From NCBI GenBank assembly GCA_015709495.1, contig CP054189.1, forward strand, positions 248,001 to 312,000: a stretch of 64,000 nucleotides of DNA, read 5' to 3'. The DNA comes from Chthonomonadaceae bacterium. Its GTDB lineage: Bacteria; Armatimonadota; Fimbriimonadia; Fimbriimonadales; Fimbriimonadaceae. Positions 38,696 through 46,663 of this stretch are shown one piece after another. Every line of letters begins with the position of its first letter. The first letter of the stretch is position 1. Under the pieces are notes generated by a model. The model was not told the origin of the DNA and did no database searches. It was given only the letters and a program-made list of their open reading frames with translations. The translations under genes were made by a program, and so were the position numbers.

Positions 38696-40345
38696 GTGAG
38701 CCACGTCTCTCTTTATCGCAAGTACCGAAGCCAACGTTTCGACGATCTTGTTGGCCAGCCGCACGTCGTGCGAACCCTTCAGAACGCGCTCAAATCCGGC
38801 CGTTATAGCCACGCCTATCTCTTCATCGGACCTCGCGGAACCGGAAAGACCTCGACGGCCCGAATGCTCGCCAAAGCTCTTTGTTGCGAAAAAGGGCCTG
38901 CCGAAGAGCCCTGCAACGAGTGCGACATCTGCGTTTCGATCACCGCGGGCAACTGCATGGACGTGATCGAAATGGACGCCGCGAGCGAGTCGGGAGTGGA
39001 CGACGTTCGTGAGGCGATTCTGCACATGATCGAATACCGCCCCGCGCAAGCGAGATTCAAGGTGTTCATCATCGACGAGGTTCACGACCTTTCGCCCAAG
39101 GCGTTCGACGCCCTGCTCAAGACCATCGAGGAGCCGCCCGCGCACTTGGTCTTCGTTCTCGCGACGACGGAGTATGCGAAGGTGCCGCCGACGATCCGGT
39201 CTCGTTGCCAGAAGTTCGAGTTTCGACGGGGGTCGCTTGCTGAGATCGTCTCCCGGCTCCAGCACGTTGCAAAAAGCGAGGGGATCGAATCGGACCCCGC
39301 GGCGCTGGGAGCCATCGCACGCATGTCGGACGGCAGTTATCGGGACGCCCTCAACCTCTTGGAGCTTGCGGCGCTCACGGCAGAAGGAAAGGTGACCCTC
39401 GACCACGTGTACGATCAACTCGGGCTCGTCCACGAAGAGCAGGTCGACGCCCTCCTCACCGCGATTCGGGAGTCGGACGTCGCGAAGGTGGTCCAAACGA
39501 TCGAGGACGTCTATCGGCAGGGCCGTGACGCCAGGGCCATTCTGGAGTCGCTGATGTATCGCCTTTCGGATCTGACGGTTTCGGCGTGGGGCCTGAGTTC
39601 GACCAGCGCCAGCGATGCGGCCGTTGTGGCGAGTCAAAAGGCGCTGGCGATGCAGCTTGGCCTCGACGCGATCCTCTCGATGCGCTCGAGCATTGGCGAA
39701 GCCTTGGTCAAGGTGCGGATGGTGAGTTTGCCGAGGTTGTGGCTCGAATCGGAACTGATCCGACTCGCGTCGGAAGTGCCTTGGGACGGCGCGAAGACCC
39801 GTCCTCAGACTGAAGCCCGAGCGGCACAGCCCCAGGCCGAGAAGGCTCCCCAAGCCGTCGAAGAAAGACCCCGAAAGAGCGAGCCGAGTCCCACCAAGGC
39901 GGTCGTCGCCGGAGGCGAGGAGGCGTCCGCCGAAGCGCCCCCAGACGGCGTTTCGAAAATGGAGGAACCTCAGCCCGACGATCCGCCTGAGATCGCGAGA
40001 GCCAAAGAAGTTTGGAAAGCCGCCGTCGAGCACATCCAAGCGCAGTTCAGCAAAGTCATGGCGCAGAAGCTGTTGAGCACTCGAGTGGTGGGGTTCGAGA
40101 GCGGTACGCTTTCCATCGAGTTCGACCGCAAGATCGACTGCGACAGCATGACCTCTGGCCCGAACGGGCCCGCTCGAATCACCAAGGTCAAGGAGATCGT
40201 CGGGAAGTTTGCCGGCGAGGAGTGGGAGGTGGACTTCGCCGCGGCGAACCGCAAAGCGAAGTCGAGTTCTGCCGAGGCGGTAGAATTGCCCGCAGAAGGC
40301 GAGAGCCTGCTCGATCTTTCGCGCCAGGTGTTTCCCAACAGCTAG
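38696..40345 (+). CDS. dnaX: DNA polymerase III subunits tau/gamma
   Basis: A 549-residue clamp-loader ATPase starting at a GTG. Landmarks: SLYRKYRSQRFDDLVGQ, Walker A GPRGTGKTSTARMLAK, the four-Cys zinc module (CCEKG...CNECDIC), Walker B FIIDEVHDLS, and sensor 1 LATTEYAKVPPTIRSRCQ. The C-terminal third is charged and Pro/Ala-rich before a folded end domain. I saw no A-rich slippery heptamer of the type that makes a separate gamma product in E. coli. The gene begins within a few bases of the SRP RNA 3' end. Confidence 0.97.
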   Translation: MSHVSLYRKYRSQRFDDLVGQPHVVRTLQNALKSGRYSHAYLFIGPRGTGKTSTARMLAKALCCEKGPAEEPCNECDICVSITAGNCMDVIEMDAASESGVDDVREAILHMIEYRPAQARFKVFIIDEVHDLSPKAFDALLKTIEEPPAHLVFVLATTEYAKVPPTIRSRCQKFEFRRGSLAEIVSRLQHVAKSEGIESDPAALGAIARMSDGSYRDALNLLELAALTAEGKVTLDHVYDQLGLVHEEQVDALLTAIRESDVAKVVQTIEDVYRQGRDARAILESLMYRLSDLTVSAWGLSSTSASDAAVVASQKALAMQLGLDAILSMRSSIGEALVKVRMVSLPRLWLESELIRLASEVPWDGAKTRPQTEARAAQPQAEKAPQAVEERPRKSEPSPTKAVVAGGEEASAEAPPDGVSKMEEPQPDDPPEIARAKEVWKAAVEHIQAQFSKVMAQKLLSTRVVGFESGTLSIEFDRKIDCDSMTSGPNGPARITKVKEIVGKFAGEEWEVDFAAANRKAKSSSAEAVELPAEGESLLDLSRQVFPNS

Positions 40346-40378
40346 GCGCGGGGACGGTCAAGGCGGGAATCGGAATCC

Positions 40379-40717
40379 ATGAAACTACCTAAGCAGTTCG
40401 GCGGACAGGGTTTTGCGGGAGCGATGCGCGAAGCGCAGCAGGCGATGGCCCGCGCTCAGAACCTCGAGCAAGAGCTCGAGAACGAGCGAATCGAGGTGGA
40501 CAAGGGACCCGTTAAGGGTCTTTTCCGGGGAACAGGAGTCATCGAGAAGATCACGATCGACCCAAGCGTCGTCGATCCGGACGACATCGAGGCGCTCGAA
40601 GACCTCATCGTGAGCGTCGTTCGGGATGGCCATGAAAAAGCCGTCGAATTGCGGGCCGCCAAGGTCAAGGAGATCATGCCGAACATCCCTGGGCTCGACA
40701 AGCTTTCTGGGTTCTAA
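40379..40717 (+). CDS. ybaB: YbaB/EbfC family nucleoid-associated protein
   Basis: A 112-residue dimeric DNA-binding protein. The typical helix-strand pattern is seen: an N-terminal coiled helix (AMREAQQAMARAQNLEQELE), then a beta stretch (GVIEKITIDPSVVDP) and a C-terminal helix ending in the family-like MPNIPGL. It sits between dnaX and recR, the conserved context. Its stop is directly followed by the recR start. Confidence 0.95.
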   Translation: MKLPKQFGGQGFAGAMREAQQAMARAQNLEQELENERIEVDKGPVKGLFRGTGVIEKITIDPSVVDPDDIEALEDLIVSVVRDGHEKAVELRAAKVKEIMPNIPGLDKLSGF

Positions 40718-41311
40718 ATGCTGTATTCCAAGCCTCTCGCCGATCTCATCGCCGAGTTTGAGAAGCTACCTGGGATCGGCCCCAAGAGCGCGCAGCGACT
40801 CGCCTATCACGTCTTGCGAAGGCCGGCTTCAGAGGCCGAACGGTTCGCGCTCGTGCTCAAGGCGGCGGTCGAAACTCTACGGTTCTGCTCGTCCTGCCAC
40901 AACTTCTGCGAGGGCGAGATTTGCGAGATCTGCTCGGACCCCAGGCGCGATAAGGCCTCGATCTGCGTCGTCGCCGAACCCAAGGACATCTCCGCCATCG
41001 AGCGGGTGAACGAGTATCGTGGTTCCTACCATGTCTTGCACGGCGTCTTGAGCCCGATGGACGACGTTGGACCGGATCAGATTCGAGCGAAGGAGTTGAT
41101 CGCTCGATTGGAGTCCGGGGTCAGCGAGGTCATCTTGGCGATGAACGCCACCGTCGAGGGCGATGCCACTGCGCTGTACCTGGCGAGGCTCATCAAGCCG
41201 CTCGGAGTGAAGGTGACGCGGATCGCCCACGGGATGCCCATCGGAGGGGAACTCGATTATGCGGACTCCGCGACCCTTCTCAGCGCCTTCGAGTACCGGC
41301 GCGAAATGTAG
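40718..41311 (+). CDS. recR: Recombination protein RecR
   Basis: A 197-residue mediator of RecFOR recombinational repair. It contains the helix-hairpin-helix (FEKLPGIGPKSAQRLAYHVL), a four-Cys zinc finger (CSSCHNFCEGEICEICSD) and the Toprim domain (ICVVAEPKDISAIE, then EVILAMNATVEGDATALYLA). Its ATG immediately follows the ybaB stop, indicating translational coupling. It is convergent with the membrane protein gene at 41314, separated by 2 bp. Confidence 0.98.
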   Translation: MLYSKPLADLIAEFEKLPGIGPKSAQRLAYHVLRRPASEAERFALVLKAAVETLRFCSSCHNFCEGEICEICSDPRRDKASICVVAEPKDISAIERVNEYRGSYHVLHGVLSPMDDVGPDQIRAKELIARLESGVSEVILAMNATVEGDATALYLARLIKPLGVKVTRIAHGMPIGGELDYADSATLLSAFEYRREM

Positions 41312-41313
41312 CC

Positions 41314-42216
41314 TCAGGTGATCAGTTGAACTCCGGGGGCTGCGGGCCGCCAAGCTAGGCGCAGCCATGCCACCGCCCCATGAACCACCGACACCAAGAG
41401 CAGCCACATCAGCGAGAGCCGAGCCGTGTCGGGCAGGAAGAGGAACACACGCTTGAAGAACTTCGGGCGGTCGAGGTTGGTCAGGCCAAAGGGCCGGGAC
41501 TCCAGGTTGCCCTGCCATTCCTCCTCTTGGGTGAGGACGCCCGAGTCGGGAGCCGCTTCGGACTCCAACGGCGCTTCTGTGTCGGAATCGTCCTGAATGC
41601 CGAAGAGGTCGTTACGGGAAGCGTCGAGCGCGAGCCATTCGGATGTCGCTCTGGTCGAAGAGGTGTTGGCGGCTAGAAGCCCGGCATGGGAGCCCGCGCT
41701 ACTCAAGGGGTGAGGGTCGGCCTTTGAGATCGTCGGGTTGAAAAGCACCGCGAGCGCTGTCGTGAGCGCGATGGCGGCTACGACGTTCTTCAAGTTCGCA
41801 AAATCGCCCGCTCGCTTTGCCGCATAGCCGTAACAGCCCGCTGCGCCCAGCATGAAGACCGTGGCCCACGTCCAGCTAATCGGGTGATCGGGGGTCGACA
41901 CGATCGCCCAAATGCATAGAACGACCGCGCCCAGGAATCCAATCAGGACAGCAGGAGGCGCCCATGCCCGATCCCCCCGACAGTTCCGAGCGATGAGCGA
42001 GGCGATGCTCAGAGGCCGCTGGGGGTTCTGAAACCGGAGAAGGGCAATCTCTTCCGAGTCCCGCAACGGCAGCCCCGAAGCAGCCATGTCGTCGGCGCTC
42101 TCCCTGAGGTGGGCGTGAATCTCGGCGAGAACCTCGTCGACGCTCTCTTCGTCGAATCGCCGAACGAGTTGGGCTCGCTCTCGATCCAGGAAGACTTCAA
42201 TCGAACTCCGATACAC
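41314..42216 (-). CDS. Membrane protein partner of the PadR regulator (HAAS-like)
   Basis: A 300-residue protein, with the GTG at 42216 chosen because GAGG precedes it and the helical N-terminus begins there. Residues 1-80 form a charged helical domain (LDRERAQLVRRFDEESVDEV, then EIHAHLRESADDMAASGLP) resembling the HAAS/permease-prefix domains that accompany PadR regulators. Three or four membrane helices follow (VLIGFLGAVVLCIWAIV, TWATVFMLGAAGCYGYAA, VAAIALTTALAVLF), then a hydrophilic stretch and a last helix (LSLMWLLLVSVVHGAVAWL). The regulator gene lies 41 bp upstream in the same direction. Function unknown; a PadR-controlled envelope protein is likely. Confidence 0.7.
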   Translation of the reverse strand: MYRSSIEVFLDRERAQLVRRFDEESVDEVLAEIHAHLRESADDMAASGLPLRDSEEIALLRFQNPQRPLSIASLIARNCRGDRAWAPPAVLIGFLGAVVLCIWAIVSTPDHPISWTWATVFMLGAAGCYGYAAKRAGDFANLKNVVAAIALTTALAVLFNPTISKADPHPLSSAGSHAGLLAANTSSTRATSEWLALDASRNDLFGIQDDSDTEAPLESEAAPDSGVLTQEEEWQGNLESRPFGLTNLDRPKFFKRVFLFLPDTARLSLMWLLLVSVVHGAVAWLRLAWRPAAPGVQLIT

Positions 42217-42257
42217 GTTGAACCTCGATGAGACGGATGGTCGTAGAGTAAGGCTGG

Positions 42258-42572
42258 CTACTGGGTCTTCAAAACGGAATTGATGCTCTTGACGAACTTC
42301 AGCCAAGTGGTTCGCTGGCGTTCGAGTTCGTCGCGGCCCGCTTGAGTCAAACGATAAACCCTCCGGGACGGTTTGCCTTCTTGCTGGTCCCAAGTCGCCG
42401 TGACAAACCCGACCTGCTCCAGCTTGTGGAGCGCGGGATACAACTGGCCCTCTCCCAACCTGAGGAGCCCGTTGCTGTTTTTCTGAAGGCTCTTGACGAT
42501 GGCGTAGCCGTGAAGGGGCCCGTCCGCCAACGCGCCGAGCAGGACTGCATCTAGATCGCTTCGGAATGCCAT
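42258..42572 (-). CDS. PadR family transcriptional regulator
   Basis: A 104-residue winged-helix repressor. The family pattern is clear: LDAVLLGALADGPLHGYAIV, GEGQLYPALHKLEQVGFVTA and RRVYRLTQAGRDELERQR. I start it at 42572, where the PadR domain begins; the open frame extends upstream but has no protein-like character. On the minus strand TATAGT near 42592-42597 could be its -10 box. It probably controls itself and the membrane protein gene immediately downstream, as usual for PadR pairs. Ligand unknown. Confidence 0.93.
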   Translation of the reverse strand: MAFRSDLDAVLLGALADGPLHGYAIVKSLQKNSNGLLRLGEGQLYPALHKLEQVGFVTATWDQQEGKPSRRVYRLTQAGRDELERQRTTWLKFVKSINSVLKTQ

Positions 42573-42619
42573 TTCGTTATCTCGCTCCCTTACTATACAA
42601 CACGCTCGCAGGTACCGAA

Positions 42620-43069
42620 TCATCCGTTGTTGCGCTCTTCGACGCTGTTTTGGGCGCCGATGGCTTGGAGCAGGAGGTCGTGGCCCAGGTAAAGGCTGAG
42701 GGAGGTAGGGCCCAGCCGGAGCCACTTCAGCGACTTCGGCACTCCTTCGGTCAAGAACTCAGCGATCTCCAGCGCAGACTCGCGTTCGAGAGCCGCCCCG
42801 TCGGTTCGCATCAACAGCAGGTGGAGGAGGTCATCCTCACCTTCGAACACGAAGCGGTACTCTCCAATGACGCCACCGAACGGGCCCGTGAGCGCTCCGG
42901 GCGAGGGAAAGCCGCGAGTCGGATCGAAAGAGGCTCTCGGGGAGTCATCTGGAGGCCGAGGAAACGGGACCTTCCGGTTCTCTTCGAGGTAGGCGGCTAG
43001 TGCGGACCACACCCTTTCTCGCTCCCGACAAGCCTCATTGTCGGAAGAAAGACGATCAGCCGGTCTCAT
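42620..43069 (-). CDS. Hypothetical protein
   Basis: A 149-residue soluble protein without a known domain that I can identify. An AGGGAGA Shine-Dalgarno precedes the ATG at 43069, which supports it as real. The N-terminal part is helical (ERERVWSALAAYLEENRKVP); the middle has GPFGGVIGEYRFVFEGEDDL and then LHLLLMRTDG, and the end is a helical hydrophobic segment (LKWLRLGPTSLSLYLGHDLL). No signal peptide. It lies between tRNA-Ser and the PadR gene, in the same direction as both. Confidence 0.65.
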   Translation of the reverse strand: MRPADRLSSDNEACRERERVWSALAAYLEENRKVPFPRPPDDSPRASFDPTRGFPSPGALTGPFGGVIGEYRFVFEGEDDLLHLLLMRTDGAALERESALEIAEFLTEGVPKSLKWLRLGPTSLSLYLGHDLLLQAIGAQNSVEERNNG

Positions 43070-43123
43070 GATTCTCCCTGCGGGCGCGCAGAGGGGCAGG
43101 TCGGTAAGGGAGCGCGGGGAGTC

Positions 43124-43216
43124 TGGCGGAGCGGGTGGGATTCGAACCCACGACCCGGCTCAACACCGAGTACGCGATTTCCAGTCGCGCTCCTTCGACC
43201 ACTCGGACACCACTCC
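43124..43216 (-). tRNA. tRNA-Ser (GGA)
   Basis: A 93-nt class II tRNA. Acceptor arms GGAGTGG and CCGCTCC pair (one G-U), the anticodon loop CTGGAAA gives GGA, a long variable arm follows (TACTCGGTGTTGAGCCGGGTC), and the T-arm is GTGGG-TTCGAAT-CCCAC. The 3' CCA is encoded. Confidence 0.95.
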
Positions 43217-43312
43217 GCAGGTATCGATTATGGCGACTTTGGCCTCGAATCGCAAGCAGGCCGGGACCTACCCCCGGCAAGTCGGTTTTCGAGTTCCTAT
43301 AGCGAGCGCAAG

Positions 43313-44188
43313 TCAAATGTCGATCCCCTCGACGCCCAACTCCCGCCAACCTGCGAAGTTCGGGTCGCTCTGGCAAACTCGGCACGGCCGTAAGGAGTCC
43401 AGCGCATGGCCGAGAACCTGCCGCATGACCCCGCCCGGATTGATCCGAACGAAGTCAATCCTCCGGCTCAGCCCAGCGACCAAGAAATCCCGCGTCTTGG
43501 CTGTGGCCCTTCCGAACTTCATCGTCGGCCGATAAGGGCTCACGACCAGGTCGCACTTCGGGTCGAATTGGTAGCGCCAGAGCCGGGCCGCGCGGAACGG
43601 CTCCTCCGTAAGGTCTTCGCCCAGAGTCGCCTCGACGCCCCGATCGAGACAAAGGACCCTTGGCGATCCCCACCTCAGCGGGACGACCGCGGAACGCTGG
43701 TACTCCGGCCTTGTCGCGGAAGTTACGAGGATTTCGGACTGCAATATCCCCTCTTCGGCGAGCTTCTCGATCCGGTCGAGTTCGGTCGGCGACGCTTCCT
43801 TGGAACTCAGAACCGCGAAGGTCTTGGCGTTGAGCAGGTGGCCGTTCCCATAAAGGAACAAGAGCGCGGGGTGGTCGGGCATGAACTTCGAAAGGGCCTC
43901 CGGGAAGTGGGCGTCGGCGGCGGTAACGACCTGCACTCCCCTCGCTTCGAGCTTCTCCAAGTACTCGCCGTCGGCTTTGTCTGCGTTGTCCGAGTAGTGG
44001 GCGAGGGTCTCCGCAACGCGAGGAGGCAACCCAAAGTCCTCTTGGAGCGCTTGAGGCGAGAGCTTGAAGAAGGAGTCGCCATCGCATTGGAGCGCTTCGC
44101 AGCGGGTGAGCACGCGCGTAAGTAACGCCCCACCGATTCCAGGGGTCATCGCGAGCGCCAACGTGAATCGTCGCCGAGTCAGCTTCAC
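43313..44188 (-). CDS. Divergent DprA/Smf-like Rossmann-fold protein
   Basis: A 291-residue protein resembling DprA in layout. The first 60 residues look like the helix-hairpin-helix region of DprA (LALAMTPGIGGALLTRVL). Then come the Rossmann-type strands: ARGVQVVTAADAHFPEALSK, PALLFLYGNGHLL, and, after KTFAVLSSKEASPTELDRIE, a region ending VAGLSRRIDFVRINPGG in the place where DprA has its nucleic-acid loop. The usual phosphate-binding GSR...YG is replaced by LSSKEASPTE, so binding properties may differ. The start overlaps the MTA phosphorylase-like gene by 4 bp (ATGA), so it is translated with that gene. A function in DNA uptake should not be assumed. Confidence 0.65.
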   Translation of the reverse strand: MKLTRRRFTLALAMTPGIGGALLTRVLTRCEALQCDGDSFFKLSPQALQEDFGLPPRVAETLAHYSDNADKADGEYLEKLEARGVQVVTAADAHFPEALSKFMPDHPALLFLYGNGHLLNAKTFAVLSSKEASPTELDRIEKLAEEGILQSEILVTSATRPEYQRSAVVPLRWGSPRVLCLDRGVEATLGEDLTEEPFRAARLWRYQFDPKCDLVVSPYRPTMKFGRATAKTRDFLVAGLSRRIDFVRINPGGVMRQVLGHALDSLRPCRVCQSDPNFAGWRELGVEGIDI

Positions 44189-44916
44189 GGGGATCCTCGT
44201 TCGATAACGCGCTGAAACAGGGCCAGAATCGTGGGACCTACCTCGTGGGCTACCTCAAGAACCTCCGCGTGGTTCGGGTCTGCCTCGACCAGGCCGCAAC
44301 CCAGGTTGCTCACGAACGCCAAGCAGGCATAGCTCAGGCCCGCTTCGCCCATGCACACGGCCTCAGATCCCGCGGTCATGCCCACCACGTCCCCGCCCCA
44401 CCGCCGATACATTTCGATTTCGGCGGGCGTTTCGTAGCGCGGTCCGTTCGCGTTGACATAGATGGCCTTCGGCTCGATGGCAAGTCGCTCTTTGCCCGCG
44501 GCCTCGAGGATTCGCTCATTGAGGCCCTCATGGAACGGCGACCCAAACGGAACGTGTTCGACTCGGGTGTCGAAGAGCGTGAGGTTTCTTCCGGATGCGT
44601 CGATGAAGTCGGTGCAGAGAGCGAGGGTCTTCGGACGCCAATCCACCCGTAACGAACCCACTGCGGCCGTTGCGAGAACATGACGGATGCCGGCCGACCG
44701 AATCGCCCAGGCGATCGCAGCGAAGTTGACTCGGTGCGGCGGAGTCTTGTGCCCCAAGGAATGTCGGCTGACCACCAGGGCCCGCTCTGAGCCCAACTCG
44801 ATCTCCCGTCCGCGTTGCATCCCAAGCGGTGTGGGAATGTGGACGGGACGGCCTGCGAGTTCCTCAAGGAGACCCCCGATTCCCGAACCTCCCACAATCG
44901 CCCAGCGCGCCTGCAT
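44185..44916 (-). CDS. mtnP: 5'-methylthioadenosine phosphorylase-like nucleoside phosphorylase
   Basis: A 243-residue member of the PNP/MTAP family (phosphorolysis of MTA or a related nucleoside; methionine salvage). Family landmarks are AIVGGSGIGGLLEEL, SRHSLGHKTPPHRVNF (phosphate/substrate loop with HxxGHK..PPH), ATAAVGSL, and YVNANGPRYETPAEIEMYRR followed by DVVGMTAGSEAVCMGEAGL. The MTAP-specific region (PFCPEL) is not evident, so the preferred purine and sugar are uncertain. The ATG at 44916 lies only 7 nt after a TATAAT box, so the mRNA is probably leaderless. The downstream DprA-like gene overlaps its stop. Confidence 0.88.
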   Translation of the reverse strand: MQARWAIVGGSGIGGLLEELAGRPVHIPTPLGMQRGREIELGSERALVVSRHSLGHKTPPHRVNFAAIAWAIRSAGIRHVLATAAVGSLRVDWRPKTLALCTDFIDASGRNLTLFDTRVEHVPFGSPFHEGLNERILEAAGKERLAIEPKAIYVNANGPRYETPAEIEMYRRWGGDVVGMTAGSEAVCMGEAGLSYACLAFVSNLGCGLVEADPNHAEVLEVAHEVGPTILALFQRVIERGSP

Positions 44917-44923
44917 CGTGCAG

Positions 44924-44952
44924 ATTATAGCGTTGCGAACTCGCTCGACCAA
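44924..44952 (-). promoter_or_regulatory. Promoter giving a leaderless MTA phosphorylase transcript
   Basis: On the minus strand TTGGTC (44952-44947) and a perfect TATAAT (44929-44924) are 17 bp apart. The start codon follows TATAAT by 7 nt, which is the usual distance to the transcription start. The CBS gene runs divergently from 44966. Confidence 0.72.
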
Positions 44953-44965
44953 GTAGACTCTCGCC

Positions 44966-45370
44966 ATGACGCTCCGCGAGGTGCTGCACGCGCACATTCC
45001 GATGCTCACGGTGGAGAACACTGTTCGAGACGCGACGGACGCCATGGACATCTACCAGTTTCCGGGCATCGTGATCGTCGATAAGGACCGCGCTCCGGTC
45101 GGGGTGCTGACGGAGGGCGACGTTTGCAGAGCCGCGGGTTCGAATGACAGCTTCGTCTCCGTAGCTTCGAGTTCGGTCAGCGTCTATATGACCCCCGATC
45201 CCACTTGCTTGTCGCCCGATACAGAAGTCGGCGAGGCGTTTCACGTGATGCTGCGGAGCGGACTCACCCTGCTTCCCGTCGTCGAGGATGACAAGCTGTC
45301 GGGAATCGTCACGAGGTCGGACTTGATGCACGCCTTGATGCTCGACGTCGCAAGCCGCGCTAATCCATGA
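44966..45370 (+). CDS. CBS-domain protein
   Basis: A 134-residue protein made only of two CBS motifs, a stand-alone adenosyl-ligand-binding Bateman module. The first runs through VRDATDAMDIYQFPGIVIVD and GVLTEGDVCRAA, the second through EVGEAFHVMLRSGLTLLPVV and SGIVTRSDLMHALM. No membrane or catalytic region is attached. It is divergent from the MTA phosphorylase-like gene and may share its promoter region; the partner protein is unknown. Confidence 0.9.
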   Translation: MTLREVLHAHIPMLTVENTVRDATDAMDIYQFPGIVIVDKDRAPVGVLTEGDVCRAAGSNDSFVSVASSSVSVYMTPDPTCLSPDTEVGEAFHVMLRSGLTLLPVVEDDKLSGIVTRSDLMHALMLDVASRANP

Positions 45371-45406
45371 CCTTCTGGCCTCGTATGGGTACATGGAGAT
45401 ATTGCG

Positions 45407-45859
45407 ATGATCAAAGAAGGCGACCCTTTTCCGGAGTTCTCGTTGCAGGACCAAGACGGCAACCTCGTGTCAAGTAGCGACTTGGTGGGCCAGAAGACGA
45501 TCCTGTACTTCTATCCGAAGGACGACACCAGCGGCTGCACGGTCGAGGCCTGCGAGTTCCAGGCGGCGCTCCCAGACTTTGGAACCGCCAACGTGCTGGG
45601 CGTAAGCCCCGATCCCATCGACTCGCACGCAAAATTCGCAGCAAAGCACGGACTTTCGTTTCGGCTGCTCGCGGACGTGGAGCGTAGCTTGATCGAACCC
45701 CTTGGACTGTGGGTCGAGAAGACGCTTTACGGCAACAAGTACATGGGGGTCGCTCGGACGACCTTCCTCGTCGGCGAAAACGGCTCGGTTCAGCGGATTT
45801 GGCGCGACGTAAAGCCCGAAGGCCACGCGGCTGAGGTGCTGGCGGCGTACAACTCCTGA
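45407..45859 (+). CDS. bcp: Thioredoxin-dependent peroxiredoxin (Bcp/PrxQ)
   Basis: A 150-residue atypical 2-Cys peroxiredoxin reducing peroxides with thioredoxin. The active-site segment YPKDDTSGCTVEACEF carries the peroxidatic and resolving Cys five residues apart, as in E. coli Bcp. N-terminal GDPFPEFSLQDQDG and C-terminal VARTTFLVGENGSVQRIW complete the fold. It begins 36 bp after the CBS gene and ends 18 bp before panB, so the four genes may form one unit. Confidence 0.96.
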   Translation: MIKEGDPFPEFSLQDQDGNLVSSSDLVGQKTILYFYPKDDTSGCTVEACEFQAALPDFGTANVLGVSPDPIDSHAKFAAKHGLSFRLLADVERSLIEPLGLWVEKTLYGNKYMGVARTTFLVGENGSVQRIWRDVKPEGHAAEVLAAYNS

Positions 45860-45877
45860 CGGTACAATGGGCCGCCA

Positions 45878-46663
45878 ATGAGCGGACGTGTTACAGCGCC
45901 TTCGATCCTCGCTAAGAAAGGGCGAGAGAGAATCGTATGCGTGACTGCGTATGACGCGGTGACGGGCGCGATTGCCGACGAAGCTGGAGTCGATATCGTT
46001 TTGGTGGGCGACTCCGTGGGCAACGTGATGCTGGGCTACGATTCGACCCTGCCGGTGACGCTGGACGACATGCTCCATCACACCGCGGCTGTTGCCGCAG
46101 CAGTCGATCGGGCGCTGATCGTAGCCGATATGCCGTTCGGCTCATATCAAGCCTCGACGTCCGCTGCCGTCGAGTCCGCTGTCGAGTTGGTTCGAGTGGG
46201 CGCGCAAGCGGTGAAGCTCGAGGGTCCCTATACCGACGAGATTCGAGCGATCGTCCGCGCGGGGATTCCCGTGATGGGGCACCTTGGGATGACCCCCCAA
46301 TCGATCCACTCTTTTGGGGGACATAAGGTACAAGGCAAGTCCGAATCGGACTCAGAGATGCTCCTCGCGGCGGCTCGGCAGGTGGCCGATGCAGGGGCCT
46401 TTTCGATGGTGCTCGAGTTAGTCCCGGCTGCCCTTGCGGGTCGGGTCACCGCGGAGGCACCCTGCCCCACGATAGGGATCGGAGCCGGACCCGAATGCGA
46501 TGGCCAGGTTCAAGTGTTCCACGACGTAGCGGGCCTCTCCCCCACGAAATACAAGCACGCCAAGCGGTACGCGGAGGGCTATGCTCTCTTTCGCGAGGCG
46601 ATCGAGCGGTATGCAAGCGAGGTCCGAAGCGCGGAGTTTCCCACGAAGGAACATAGCTTTTGA
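45878..46663 (+). CDS. panB: 3-methyl-2-oxobutanoate hydroxymethyltransferase
   Basis: A 261-residue TIM-barrel enzyme for the first step of pantothenate (coenzyme A) synthesis, transferring a hydroxymethyl group from methylene-THF to alpha-ketoisovalerate. Landmarks: CVTAYDAVTGAIADEAGVD, VGDSVGNVMLGYDSTLPVTL with the metal-binding Asp, DMPFGSYQAS, VKLEGP, and GHLGMTPQSIHSFGG. The C-terminal GIGAGPECDGQVQVFHD is characteristic. The stop overlaps the TTG start of panC. Confidence 0.98.
   Translation: MSGRVTAPSILAKKGRERIVCVTAYDAVTGAIADEAGVDIVLVGDSVGNVMLGYDSTLPVTLDDMLHHTAAVAAAVDRALIVADMPFGSYQASTSAAVESAVELVRVGAQAVKLEGPYTDEIRAIVRAGIPVMGHLGMTPQSIHSFGGHKVQGKSESDSEMLLAAARQVADAGAFSMVLELVPAALAGRVTAEAPCPTIGIGAGPECDGQVQVFHDVAGLSPTKYKHAKRYAEGYALFREAIERYASEVRSAEFPTKEHSF

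Noticed and set aside
38570-40039. A 489-codon minus-strand frame opposite dnaX.
   Set aside because: Antisense to a well-conserved dnaX with intact motifs; it also covers the SRP RNA gene.
38696-40345. Programmed frameshifting in dnaX to give a gamma subunit.
   Set aside because: No A-AAA-AAG type slippery heptamer followed by a hairpin was found in the linker region.
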